A DNA stretch of 64,000 nucleotides from Flaviaestuariibacter flavus (lineage in GTDB: Bacteria > Bacteroidota > Bacteroidia > Chitinophagales > Chitinophagaceae): contig NZ_SJZI01000011.1 of assembly GCF_004337505.1 (NCBI RefSeq), positions 8,300 to 72,299 on the forward strand, given 5' to 3'. Positions 26,201 to 35,200 of the stretch are shown here, in pieces. Position 1 is the first letter of the stretch. Each line of letters opens with the position of its first letter. A program made the position numbers and the translations under genes. Below the pieces are notes generated by a model that saw only the letters and a list, made by a program, of their open reading frames with translations, had not been told where the DNA came from and did no database searches.

Positions 26201-28892
26201 CGCTGGCGGGGCCACCATAATACATACCACGTACGGTCACCGCCGCGGTGGCAGCGCTGTTGCTCAGGTCATAGATCGTGTTTTGCGACACGGTAGCCGG
26301 AGCGGTGGAGGCACCGTAATAGATACCCATGATCGAAACCGCGGTTCCGGTGCCCGCGTTGGGGCCGGTGCTCGACAGCGCGTAGATCACGTTGCCCGAA
26401 ACCGTATTGGTTCCCGAGGTGATGTTGATCCCCTGAACCTGGGCACCCGTACCACCGGCTGTATAGGCGATATTATAAATATTGTTGTTCGAGATCACCG
26501 ACGAAGTGCCGCTCTCCGAGCTGATGCCCCGGGTGGCATGCGATGTGGTGGAAGTGTTACCGGCAGCGTTGTTGATACTGAGTGCAGTGGTGCTGCTGCC
26601 GATCGAGTTACCCGTAACCGTATTGGTACCGGAAGTAACACGGATTCCATAAAAGCTTTCGTAGATAGCGGACGAGGCCGGGTTCGTGATATTGAAGCTG
26701 CCGATGACGTTATTATTAATCGTAACGACGTTGCTGCTTACCGAATAGATACCGTAAATCGCTCCACCGGAGTTGCTGCTGGTTGTTACTGTGATGGAAC
26801 CGGTACCGGTGCCGCTGCCGATCGTGTTGGCCGTCGTGGTGCCGACATTGACGGAACCGCTGCCGATATAGATGCCGGAGAACACACCGCCGGCAGTGGT
26901 AGCCGAGCTGGTGGATGCGAGGCTGAAATTGGCGACGGTATTTCCCTGGATCGAGGATACAGGCGTGGTTCCGGCCGAAATACTGATACCGATCAGTTTG
27001 TTGCCGAAGGCGCCGGCGAGGGTCCAGGGAGTACCGCCTGCAGTATTATTACCACCGCCGATGACGTTGTTGTTGATCACATAGCCACCGCCCGTATTGG
27101 AGATGGTGATGGCCGCATGTGTGTTACCGGAGGTGGAAGTGCGGGTGGCTGTCTGGTAGAAGCTGTTGCCCGAGATCGTCCAGCCGGTTCCGTTCGAGCT
27201 GACGAGAATACCGTTGGAGCTGGAACCTGCGGCGAAGAAGTTGATGATCGAGTTGTTGCTCACTACGTTGTTGGCGTTGGGAGCCGCGGCAGCAGAGCTG
27301 GAAGAATAAATTGCGTTGGTCGGCGTTGTCGCCCCGTCGCGGATAAAGCAGCTCGTGATGGTGTTGTTGCTGTTGCCGAGCGTACCGGTAGTACCCTGGA
27401 AGGCGATCACACCGCTGGTGGTAGAAGTCGTAACTCCCTGGATCACCAGGAAGCGGAAAATGTTACCGGTGGCATCATTGATCATCTGGATACCATAGCC
27501 GCCGGTTGCGGTGTTGCTGATAACGAGGTCGGGTGCACCGCCTGTCGCGTTTACGCGGCCGTCGAAAATAATGTTGGTTCCGTTATTCAGGTTCAGTGTA
27601 CCCGTGGCATTGCTGCTGGTGATCTGCAGGCCGGACACGGTCGGATACACGGTAACGGTGAAATTGCCGACCACGGAGTTCGACGAAACGATCGGGTACG
27701 TTTCCGGGGCGGCCGGGTAGCCGGCGATCAGCTGCAGGGTAATGTTTCCGGCAAGGCCGTTGGCGTTGATGGCAGCGAAGGCCGTAGTCAGGTTGGTATA
27801 GTCACCACCGGTGCCCACTGTCTTGATGCCCGACAGCGTACCGGCAGGTGTTGCCTGCGAACCCGAAAGTGCGTTGTTAAAGGTGCCTTCCGAGAAGCTT
27901 ACAACTTTCCAGAAGTAGTTGGTATTTGCCGCAAGGCCAGTGGCAGCGTAGGTGGTCGTGTTGGCTGCGAGCGAGGCAATATTGGTATAGTTAATGCCAT
28001 CCGACGAACGTTGAATGACATAACCGAGCTCACCGGCGGCATCCGTCCAGTTGAGGGTCATCGACGAAACCGTAACGGCGGTAAAGTTCAGCGCGGTCGG
28101 GGCGGCAGGCACGGGGGGAGTGAATACATAGGTTTTGCGGCTTCCGTCCGAAGCGCTGTTCAGATCGGGGATCGGGCTGGTCGGGTAGGGAGCCGTTGTG
28201 CCCGTAGGACGGGTCGGTGTAATCAGCGTTACCGCTGTAGTCGAGAAGGCGTTGGTTGATGTGTTAGTGATCGACATGATTGTGTTGGCTGCCGATCCGG
28301 ACGAAAAACCAATGCTGAAAACGCCGGTATTGGCGCCGGACGAGTTGACGTTCATGTTCCCATATACATACTCGATTTTGCCGGTGCTCTCATAAAGGCG
28401 GGCCTGGAAGGTACCGTCCGGGTTCTGGTAGCTGCCCGTGTAGTCAAGTCCCATATTCAGGAACTCGACAACAAGTACCCGGTTCGGGGCGGTGCCGACC
28501 ACCTTGTAATGCACCTTTCCGGTAGAACTCGTTTCCTCGTCACCGCCAAAAGGAGCAATCAGCGCCATGCTTGCCGAGCCGATCGTGTATTGAGATGTAG
28601 CAATCGCCGTTGAACCCAGGCGGATAATACCGTTGGCCGTGGCAGAAAACTGGGAGTAAGGCACACCCATGAAGTAGAAATCAAACCCGATGTTGTTCAC
28701 GGTTGCCGTCGGCTGGTCGGACGAAGCGGCTGCGATCAGGTTGGTGCCGGTACTCATATCAATGGCGTTGCCATTGAGGTCGAGCGCCAGCGATCCGTTC
28801 GTCGTTGAGGAAACCGAGTAATTGGCCGTGCTTTGTGCCAATGTGGTACCGGCAATAAACAGCAGGGCAAAAAGCGAGTAAAGCTTTCTCAT
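20205..28892 (-). CDS. Giant secreted T9SS surface protein with beta-helix and Ig-like repeats
   Basis: 2895 residues. Signal peptide MRKLYSLFALLFIAGTTLAQ. An N-terminal beta domain (about 20-260) is followed by a fibronectin-III domain (about 265-350, LNWTDAAGELGYVIQRSSDG) and a long right-handed beta-helix region rich in NNxIxN/GNxI rungs (about 355-1130). A CARDB-like segment (VGITGVTTPAATGCYSATETITVTLKN) and a second beta-helix stretch (about 1280-1740) follow, then Cys-containing PKD/Ig-like domains. Seven ~84-residue Ig-like repeats (YQWRKDG..ITGAT..YSI..ADAGTYSVVVTG) lie at about 2210-2800, and a C-terminal sorting domain ends in LRLVKL. Predicted to cross the outer membrane by T9SS and attach to or leave the cell surface. 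Adhesion or polysaccharide binding is inferred; no enzymatic motif is seen. Confidence 0.9.
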   Translation of the reverse strand: MRKLYSLFALLFIAGTTLAQSTANYSVSSTTNGSLALDLNGNAIDMSTGTNLIAAASSDQPTATVNNIGFDFYFMGVPYSQFSATANGIIRLGSTAIATSQYTIGSASMALIAPFGGDEETSSTGKVHYKVVGTAPNRVLVVEFLNMGLDYTGSYQNPDGTFQARLYESTGKIEYVYGNMNVNSSGANTGVFSIGFSSGSAANTIMSITNTSTNAFSTTAVTLITPTRPTGTTAPYPTSPIPDLNSASDGSRKTYVFTPPVPAAPTALNFTAVTVSSMTLNWTDAAGELGYVIQRSSDGINYTNIASLAANTTTYAATGLAANTNYFWKVVSFSEGTFNNALSGSQATPAGTLSGIKTVGTGGDYTNLTTAFAAINANGLAGNITLQLIAGYPAAPETYPIVSSNSVVGNFTVTVYPTVSGLQITSSNATGTLNLNNGTNIIFDGRVNATGGAPDLVISNTATGGYGIQMINDATGNIFRFLVIQGVTTSTTSGVIAFQGTTGTLGNSNNTITSCFIRDGATTPTNAIYSSSSAAAAPNANNVVSNNSIINFFAAGSSSNGILVSSNGTGWTISGNSFYQTATRTSTSGNTHAAITISNTGGGYVINNNVIGGGNNTAGGTPWTLAGAFGNKLIGISISAGTTPVSSIQGNTVANFSLASTSSATTAGGVFSGIYIGSGSVNVGTTTANTIGSGTGTGSITVTTSSNSGGAIYGIYSVSSNVVTINNNVIGSFNITNPASSAIYESFYGIRVTSGTNTVTGNSIGSSTTALSINNAAGNTSTTSHATRGISSESGTSSVISNNNIYNIAYTAGGTGAQVQGINITSGTNTVSGNVIYALSSTGPNAGTGTAVSIMGIYYGASTAPATVSQNTIYDLSNSAATAAVTVRGMYYGGPASGTNLVSRNFIHSLSTASNSTTAMIEGIYIASGIGTFQNNMVRLGIDKAGAALTNAGYVGIDKPGTGNVNIYHNSIYIGGAGAAVSANSVAFRRTATGTDDVRNNIFANVRSNAAGTGKHYAIGINATTTLTSNYNILFVSGTGGFIGYNGAPGATDYVDLGTWTAATGLDVNSVSSNPKFVAPEGTSTTVDLHVQMGTPAEAAGVNIAAVTDDFDGQTRSTLTPTDIGADAGDFTIPGADVGITGVTTPAATGCYSATETITVTLKNFGSNPINFATDNVTVNVNIAGPTPFSGSRVLNTGTLAAGASMAVTMPTTASLTAQGTYTITANAVIAGDVNASNNAMSPAIRTSLVLGGTKTVGVGGDYATLTAAIAAYNSASCFSGPVVFSLIDATYPGEAFPIVINQNTFAGANSLTIKPAAGNNATISGSSSSALIKINGADRVIIDGSNNGSASRNLTLVNTNTGTSSALIWIASATATDAATQNTVKNLVLTGNASTTTLMGVFMGGTGSISTSTSALAANSGNTIQNNVISKTQYGIFLLGTSVTTLDDGNAVIDNQVGVTGAGNELFIGGIDIRRQTNAIVRNNIVENIKGASGTNMQGINLQDVTNSVVSENIVRDMNYSGSSTTKVYGITTSTSTFNTAANASANQYINNMVYGLTSAGTSASWNTSGINNNGGYGDKYYFNTVYLSGQLSGSGGTAGSAAFSNGNGITSTSADAIEVVNNIFYVNATSVAAAPLYAHYTTRANYTGSVINYNDLVSIATGPATAHIGYIGANRTTLALWRTNTAQEANSVSIQPFFTNNALHLDPANSYALDNLGTSIPAVNNDIDGDARAANPDMGADEFDAVTCSGAVGGNATAATTTFCNSGSATITATGYSEGAVSSYQWESSADGNTWTPVAGQTNPATLSTGTLTATTYYRLKVTCNTGQATDYSNEVLITINPNPNVTVAASQATICPAGSTTLTASGNASTYAWSPATGLSATTGASVTATPAASTTYTVTGTITATGCTASATVVVAVSSLPSAVTVTPASATICPTGPAVQLTLSGGLQTATATTGTNATTTSTAGITPFNSNWEGSRTQYLVRASELNAQGLTAGDISELSFKVTAAGTGTFTQKNFSMKIAHTAQSALTSAYGTPVGSFTTVYTNASEPAPAVGVKTFTFITPFSWDGASNILIDICHDNDPTATCASCFSSSSTVAATTTSFNSVWGSYADNAPSCGVQASNTITTVNLRPDMTFKVVSAATYSWSPATGLYTDAAATTPYSSGNVTTVYALPATTTVYTATATNSAGCTASGTATITVNQAPAITAQPQATAVCAGGNATFHVTATGTGVTYQWRKDGADITGATTDTYSITGVSAAAAAQYSVVVSGTCTPAVTSANAQLTVNTAPVIGTQPVSQTTCAGSPTTFVVAASGSALTYQWRKNGANITGATSASYTISNTASADAGSYDVVISGACAPAVTSAAATLTVAVAAAITTQPASQAICSGATASFTVVATNATGYQWRKDGVDIPGATAATYSIAAATAGDAGTYSVVITSNAPCTVVVSSGATLSFNAVTAITTQPAAATVCAGTAASFTVAATGTGLSYQWKKDGTNVPGATAATYTIASTGGADAGAYTVVVTGACGTLTSAAAQLTVNAATAISTQPAAQTVCTGAGATFSVSASGTALSYQWKKNGTDISGATAATYSIASASAADAATYSVVVTGTCGTITSANAALTVNAATSITTQPVASQAVCAGSNATLTVVATGAGLSYQWKKDGNNITGATSASYSIAAASAGDAGTYTVVVTGACGSVTSANAVLTLNATTSITTQPVAVSTCNGTSASFTVAAAGSGTLTYQWRKDGSNITGANSATYTINAVTAADAGSYSVVVTGACGNVTSAAAALTVTTCTAVSTLDPTVSAVSLRPSLAHDYTTIVVRATRASRLEWQLVDAKGTIVKVLHQNVVPGENQLRVTLAGQAAGSYFLNGISEKGKVATLRLVKL
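20488..22268 (-). repeat. Seven tandem ~250-bp Ig-like coding repeats
   Basis: In-gene tandem repeats of ~84 codons with shared core YQW(R/K)K(D/N)G. Diverged rather than identical: unit spacing is conserved while third positions vary. Boundaries approximate. Confidence 0.8.
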
Positions 28893-28976
28893 AAGCAGTT
28901 TTGAAATAGTTAGTCCGTAAAAGGAGGGCTGAAATTAATGATTTTTTTGGGTATATATTAAAAAAAAGGCGCGAAG

Positions 28977-29005
28977 ACTGTGGATAACTCACTGTTATCC
29001 ACAGT
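28977..29005. repeat. Inverted repeat containing two perfect DnaA-box sequences
   Basis: ACTGTGGATAAC - 5 bp - GTTATCCACAGT, a perfect 12-bp inverted repeat. Each arm contains the consensus DnaA box TTATCCACA (28995-29003 on plus; 28979-28987 on minus). Directly beside an AT-rich stretch. It may be a DnaA-binding regulatory site; alternatively it is a hairpin with no DnaA role. Confidence 0.6.
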
Positions 29006-29175
29006 TCTCCGGGGAGCCAGATCGGGCCGGTGCCCGGGGCGGGATTTGCCGGACCGGTATGCACCGGCACCGGAAATACAGGAGGCAGCATCCGGAAAAC
29101 GGGTACCGGATTTCCTTTAAAAGAAAGGCACACTTCAATAAGAAATATGGCTTTGCCGCCACTCGTTACGAAAAG

Positions 29176-29205
29176 AAAGAGCCTCCCCTTACCGGGAGGC
29201 TCTTT
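29176..29205 (-). terminator. Terminator of the 2675-residue surface protein gene
   Basis: 12-bp stem AAAGAGCCTCCC / GGGAGGCTCTTT with a 6-nt loop, 47 bp beyond the stop. Confidence 0.8.
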
Positions 29206-29252
29206 CTTTTTGCTTTATCCGCTCCTCCCCTTTCGGGAAGTAAACGCTGCTA

Positions 29253-32200
29253 TCAAAGCTTCACCAGCTGCCTGCGGATTGTTTCGCCGCTGCGTGTATC
29301 GGTAAGCTGCAGCACATAAATACCAGCCGGAAGGCCGCCGAGGTCAACCTGGTGCCGGTTGCCCGAAACCTGTGCGGGGCGCGTGATCACAACACCCTGC
29401 TGACTCAGCACCTGCACCGAGTAGACTTTGCCGGCCATTTCGCCGGGCAAGGTGATAATGGCGCGTCCGCTGGTGGGGTTCGGGCCCACGGTGATGCCGC
29501 TTTCCTGTGCTGTTTCAACCGGTATACGTGCCGTACGTGCCATGGCGGTATTGCCGCCGCCCGTATTGCCGATTTGCGTCACTGGTCCGCATGGATTTAC
29601 CGTCAGGTAAAAATTGGTCTGTGCCGAGCCGCAATAGGTGCCCCCGCCTGCGATGCTCATTTTGGCGCCCACCAGCACCCGGATCGGCGAAGCCGTGGGG
29701 TTCTGGGGCGTCATGGTGATGGTGTTGCCGGTTCCGGACAGGGCCACACCCAGCAGGTTGGCGTTGGCGCCGCTGATGCTCCAGATCCAGCTGACACCCG
29801 GCTCACCGCCCTGCGGCGACGTGAACGTGAGGGTCTGGGGCTGGCCGGAGCATACCGTCAGGTTGCGGTAGGGTGTAACCGTAACATTAGGGGTGATGCT
29901 GATGTCTGTTGTGACTGTGCCGCCGCAGCTCGCAGCGGAGCCGGGAATGATGTACGTAACCCGGTAGTTGCCCGCAGTCGACGTGAGGGTATTTACCGCA
30001 CCCGTGCCGGCATCCAGCGTGAGGCCGGTAGCCGTGCTGGTGCCGAGATTTACATAGCTGTAGGTGCCGCCGCTGCCGCCGGTGATGCGGGGGTTGATGA
30101 TACCGGTCGATCCGCAGAAGCTGGGACCACCGGCATAAGTGATGGCGCTCACCGAGCGGTTAACCGTCAGCGTTGTTGTTACCGGCGAACCGGCGCAGTT
30201 GCCCAGGTAGGGCGTGATGGTGAACGTGGTTACGATCGACGCGCTCGCCGAGCTGTTTTGCGCGGTAAAGGCAGGGATCGAAGGGCTGGACGACCCGACC
30301 GCACCGGTTGCCAGGGTACCCACCGCCGTATTGGAGCTGGCCCAGCGGAAGGTCATACCGCTGGCCTGGCTGCCCTGGAGCTGGATGGGTGCCGTAGTGT
30401 TCCCGGCGCACACCTGCTGGTCGCCGCCGCCGATCACCTGTACGGCCGGCTGCGGGTTAACGCGGATCACGTATTCTGAAGAGTTCACCTTACAGCCGGC
30501 CGGTGCACTCACCACCGGGATCACCGATACGCGGGCCGAGATCTGCTGGCTGGTGGCATTCATCGTAACAAAAGAAGGAATGGCGGTACCCGTTCCGGTT
30601 GTATCCGCAGCGTTCATGCCGATGGGCAGGCCGCCGCGCACCGTCCACGTAAACTGTGTACCGGCAGGGAAGTTACCCGTAAAGGTTTGTGCGGGCGTGG
30701 TGACGCCGGCGCAGAACTCGCGGTTACCACCCGTAGTGGCAGCAATGGCGCCCACGTACACAGTGGCCGACGCACTCGATGCACGGGTGCAGGTGCCGCT
30801 GCTCACCGAAGTCACGGTGTAGGTGACGTTCGCGCTCAGGGCGCCCGTAGCGATGCTGGCATTGCCGCTGCCATCGAGCGCGATGGTTTGCGTTGCGCCG
30901 CCGTTGACCTTGTAGTCAACGGTTCCGTTGGCCGGACCACCGGTGATATGAATCGTGGTGGCGGAGCCGGCAGTGCAAAGGAACTGGTCCTGCGGTGCCA
31001 CTGTTACGCTGAGGTCGCCGTTGTTGACCGTGATCGGCAGACCGGTGCTGAACACCTGCGGGGCCGTGTTAACAACACGCACGCGGTACGATGGCGAAGG
31101 CACCTGCGCTGCGGGCAGCGTTGCCGTGATGGGCGAGCCAGTCGAGGCACTGCTGATGATGTTGTCGGTGGTGTTGGCAGGGAATGTTCCGGCTGCATTG
31201 GACAACTGCACGTAGTAGCTGCCTGAGTAGGTGCCGGTGCTCGTAAAGGCTACATTGAAGGTATTCACGGCACCGTTGCAGAAGGTATTCGCCGAAAGCG
31301 AATTGATGGTAATACTGCGCGGGCTGATGGTGAAGGTCTGCGTGTTGGAAGCGCTCACCGCGCCGGCCGAGCTCACACCCACCGCTGCCGGGCCGGCATT
31401 GGTAACGAGGCTGGCCGGGATGGAAGCTGTCAGCACGGTACTGCTTACAAAGGTGGTGGTGATGCCGGCTGAAGAGCCGTTCCAGGTTACAGCCGAAGCC
31501 GGCACGAAGTTGTTGCCGTTTACCGTCAGCGTGAAGCCGTTGCTGCCTTCCACGATGCTGGCCGGGGTAAGACCCGTGGTTGCGGGGGTGGCCGGGTTGC
31601 CGGTAAGCTTGATGTCGTCGAGACGGAAAGAAGTCGTATTGTTTTTGGAGAAGCGGATGCGAAGGTTAGCGGTTGCCGGGATGGAGCCGGTTGGTGTGAT
31701 CAACGACCACGTTGTGGCGCTTACCGCCGGTTGTGTAAACGTGAGTGGTGTATAGTTGGTGCCGTCACTGCTTACTTCAACTGTCATCGCATTGCTCGTG
31801 TTATCGCGGTTGAGTCCGAAACTCAGTACCAGGTTGCTGTAATTGGTCGTGTTTATGTTCCCGATCACCAGGCTGCGGTTGTTGATGCCGCTCGCCGTAC
31901 CAAAAAACACGTTGCTGTTCCCGGACGCACCCGTGTAACCGGTTGAAGGCGTCGAGGTGCGCACATCGGCCTGCTGGCTGCTAATGATGGAGCCGCTGAA
32001 CGAGAGTACGCCCTGGTTTTGCCAGCCGGTATAGGTGTTCACACCCAGGTTGGTGCCGCTGGCAGTGCCGGTTCCTACGTTCTCCGCGAACACCGTACCC
32101 GGTGTGGGGAACACGCTCAGCGTAGCCGCATTGGAAACGGCGGTGGTGCACGGAGCGGTGCCGGTGTAAACGGCGCGGTACTGGTAGCCGTTCATGGTGA

Positions 32201-35200
32201 GCGTCGTACCCGAAATGCTCAGGGTGCTGGTGGTGGCGCCGCTGTAGTTGCCGCCGTCGGTGATAGTGCTGAAACCGCTGCCCGTGTTCACCTGCCATAC
32301 AACCCCCGAGGCATTGGCTGCCGCCGCGGTAATGGAGGCCGTGTTGCCCACAATCGTGGTGGCATTGGACGGCTGCGTCGTTACAGCAAGTGCTGGGTTG
32401 ATCGTTACGGACACACCTGCAGCGGAAGACCAGCAACCGGTGTTGCTGTTATACGCACGTACATAATAGGTGCCCGATGCTGCAACCGGGTAGGCAGCCG
32501 TAGCCGGCGAAGCCGTAGAAGTACCGGTTGCAGAAGTGCCCTGCCAGTAATAGTTAACGCCGCTGCCGGGGTCGGTCATGGCGCTGAGCGTAGTGGGACC
32601 GCAGGACGGGTTGGCAGCGGCTACGGGTGCAGCGGGTGCCATCGTGCTGTTCACGGTAACAACAACATCCGACGTTGCCGTAGCACTGGTCACACAGCCC
32701 AGTGAGCTGGTCATCACAACGCTGATATCATCTCCGTTGGCCAGGGCCGCGTCGGTATACGTAGCGCTGTTGGACCCCACGGCACTGCCGTTCTTCTTCC
32801 ATTGGTAAGCAGGCGTACCACCGTTTGCAGGCGTTGCCGTAAAGGTCACCGGAGTGCCGGAGCAGATAGTGCTGCCCGGGTTGGCTGCGATCGACACCGC
32901 GGGTGTTAAAGCCGCGACAATCCTCACGTTGAAACCGTTGTCGGCTCCGATGAATTCCGGGTTGGATGCCTTTACGATTCTGAAACGATAAGCAGAACCG
33001 GGAGTCAGACCTGCCGGCACATCAAGATTAGCGATAGCGTTGCCAAGCGTATTGGTAAAATACCCTCCGATGATGTTTTGATTCGTATTGTTCGGGAAGA
33101 CACCATTTTCGTCGGAAAGCTGAACACGGAAACTGGAGTAATCGTTAAACGTGAATGAAACCGTATAATAGATTGAGATATTTGTCGGCGCGCCATTGCA
33201 GATCGACGCAGGAACGCCGCTGTTGATGACGATGGAGTTGCCGGCGAGTGTCGTTGCCGATGCCGAGCCCGACTGGGCCGACAGAACGCCGGTGCTGTTG
33301 CGTGCGATCACCACGAAAGTGTACTGGGTTGCGGCGCTGAGCCCGTTTACGCGGGCGGTACCCGGGTTGCCCGAGTTATCTCCCCAGGTTCCGGCGGTGG
33401 CGCCGGCAGGCTGCCAGGCCACCGCGGCGCCGAGATTGCCGTTGGCCTGAACGTATCGGTTGCTGCCCGTTTCCAGGATGGCATACTCGGTATTCGCCGG
33501 GTTGTTCGGGTCGTTGATAGTTACGTCAAGTGTGGTCACGCCTGCGTTGCCAACACCAGGTACAAGGGGCGCTGCAGCCGGCGACACGAATGTGGCGTCG
33601 CTGCCGTTGGTGGTGCCGGCGCTGTTGCTGCCCACCGCACGGAAGTGGTAGGTTGTGTTGGGAACGAGGTTGGTGATATCGGCCGCAATAGCGGTACTGG
33701 TGTTGCCTGTAACCGGGTTCGGCTGCGCATTTACCGAATTGCCGTAATTGTTGTCGAGGCCGTACTGGAAGGAAGTGGCGGCATCGGCGCCCTGGGCATT
33801 CACAGTGCCGTTGAGGGTCACGGTGCTGCTGCCGTTGGCAAGCGTGGCGGTCCCCGTAACTACTGCCGGCGGCGATTGGAGGATGCTGAGCGTTTGCGTG
33901 TTCGATGGGTTCAGCGCACCCGTAACAGTTACGCCAACCTGCGCCGTTCCAACTGAAGTAAGCAACGAAGAAGAGATCGTTGCGCTTGCAGTGGTCGCGG
34001 TAACCGCACCCATGGTCACGCCCGTAGTGGAGCCATTGAAAGTAATAGCGGTCTTGCCGGTCACGAAGTTGGTACCCGTAACGGTAATTGTCGTGTTCCC
34101 TGCGCCCGCATATACCGAGTTCGGCGATACCGCACTGGTGGTCGGATCGAGCAGGTTGCCGGCAAGGCGGATATCGTCAAGACGCACATCACCGGTGCCA
34201 TTCTTGGTAAAGCGGATGCGCAGGTTCGATGCCGCGGGAATGATACCCGAGGCCGTGATCTGCGTGAAGGTGCTTGTAACCGCCGGGTAGCTGAAGGTGA
34301 GGAGCGTCCAGTCAGTGCCGTTGGTGCTCACTTCTACATCCAGCGTGGTGGTATTGTTGGTGCGCAGCATGCCGAAGGTCAGTACCAGGTTGGTGTAGCT
34401 GCTGCTGTTGATGTTGGCGATCGTAAAGTCTTTGGTATTGCCACCCGCGGTACCCATGAAGATACCAGAGGCACCCGACGCCCCGGCATAGCCGGACGAG
34501 GCAAGCGTGTTACGGGCATCCGTACCATTAGTGGTGCTGAAGGTGAGCCCTGCGCCATTGGTCCAGCCGGTATAGCTGTTGACATTGGTGCCGCCGGTGC
34601 CGGCCGTACCTACGGTTTCCAGGAACAATTGCACCTGGGCCGCTCCTACCGAAGTAATAGTGCCGGCGCTGCTGTTCACATTGCCGCAGGGCGCATTGCC
34701 CGTATACACCACGCGGTAGCGGTTGCCGGCTAGACCGGTAAGGTCGCTGATGGCGAGGTAGGTGGTAGTACCGACCGTGCTTACGGAGTAGGGACTGCTG
34801 ACAGTCAGATTGCTCCAGTTGCTTCCGCCGTCGGTGGAGATTTGCCAGGTGCGACCGGTTACGTTCACTGCGGTCGACATAAAGGTGCCGTTGCCGCCGG
34901 CATAGCCGCTGATATTGGAAGGCTGCTGGCTGATGGCGGGCGCGCTGGTAATCAGGCCTGTGGTGGAAACCGAAGTGGAACTGGCCGACCAGCAGCCGGT
35001 AGTTGTATTATAGGCGCGGAGGTAGTAAGTGCCTTGTCCGCCCGCCTGGTAAGGATCGGTAGCTACCGAGTCGGTACGGGTTCCATTGGCGTCGGTGCCC
35101 TGCCAGTAGTACTTGAGCGGAGCGCCCGGGTCGGCAATGGCGGGAAGCTGCGCACTGCCGCAGCCGGCGGTGGCTGTCGGTGTGGGCGGTGCCGGGGTCG

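Larger units (their letters stand above)
28893..29252. other. 360-bp intergenic gap between the two giant genes
   Basis: No gene seen. From left: upstream region of the 2895-residue gene, an AT-rich stretch with GTATATATTAAAAAAAA near 28950-28968, an inverted pair of DnaA-box sequences at 28977-29005, a GC-rich stretch rich in CCGG words (29010-29120) and the terminator of the next gene at 29176-29205. Confidence 0.7.

Noticed and set aside
24462-28259. 1265-codon plus-strand frame inside the 2895-residue gene
   Set aside because: Shadow of repetitive beta-helix coding; composition (Gly/Arg/Val runs) and absence of a signal or domain show it is not a gene.
28950-29010. Chromosomal replication origin
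   Set aside because: Two DnaA boxes and an AT-rich stretch only; no further boxes, no dnaA/dnaN/rpmH context, no switch in gene orientation. Kept as a possible DnaA-linked regulatory site instead.
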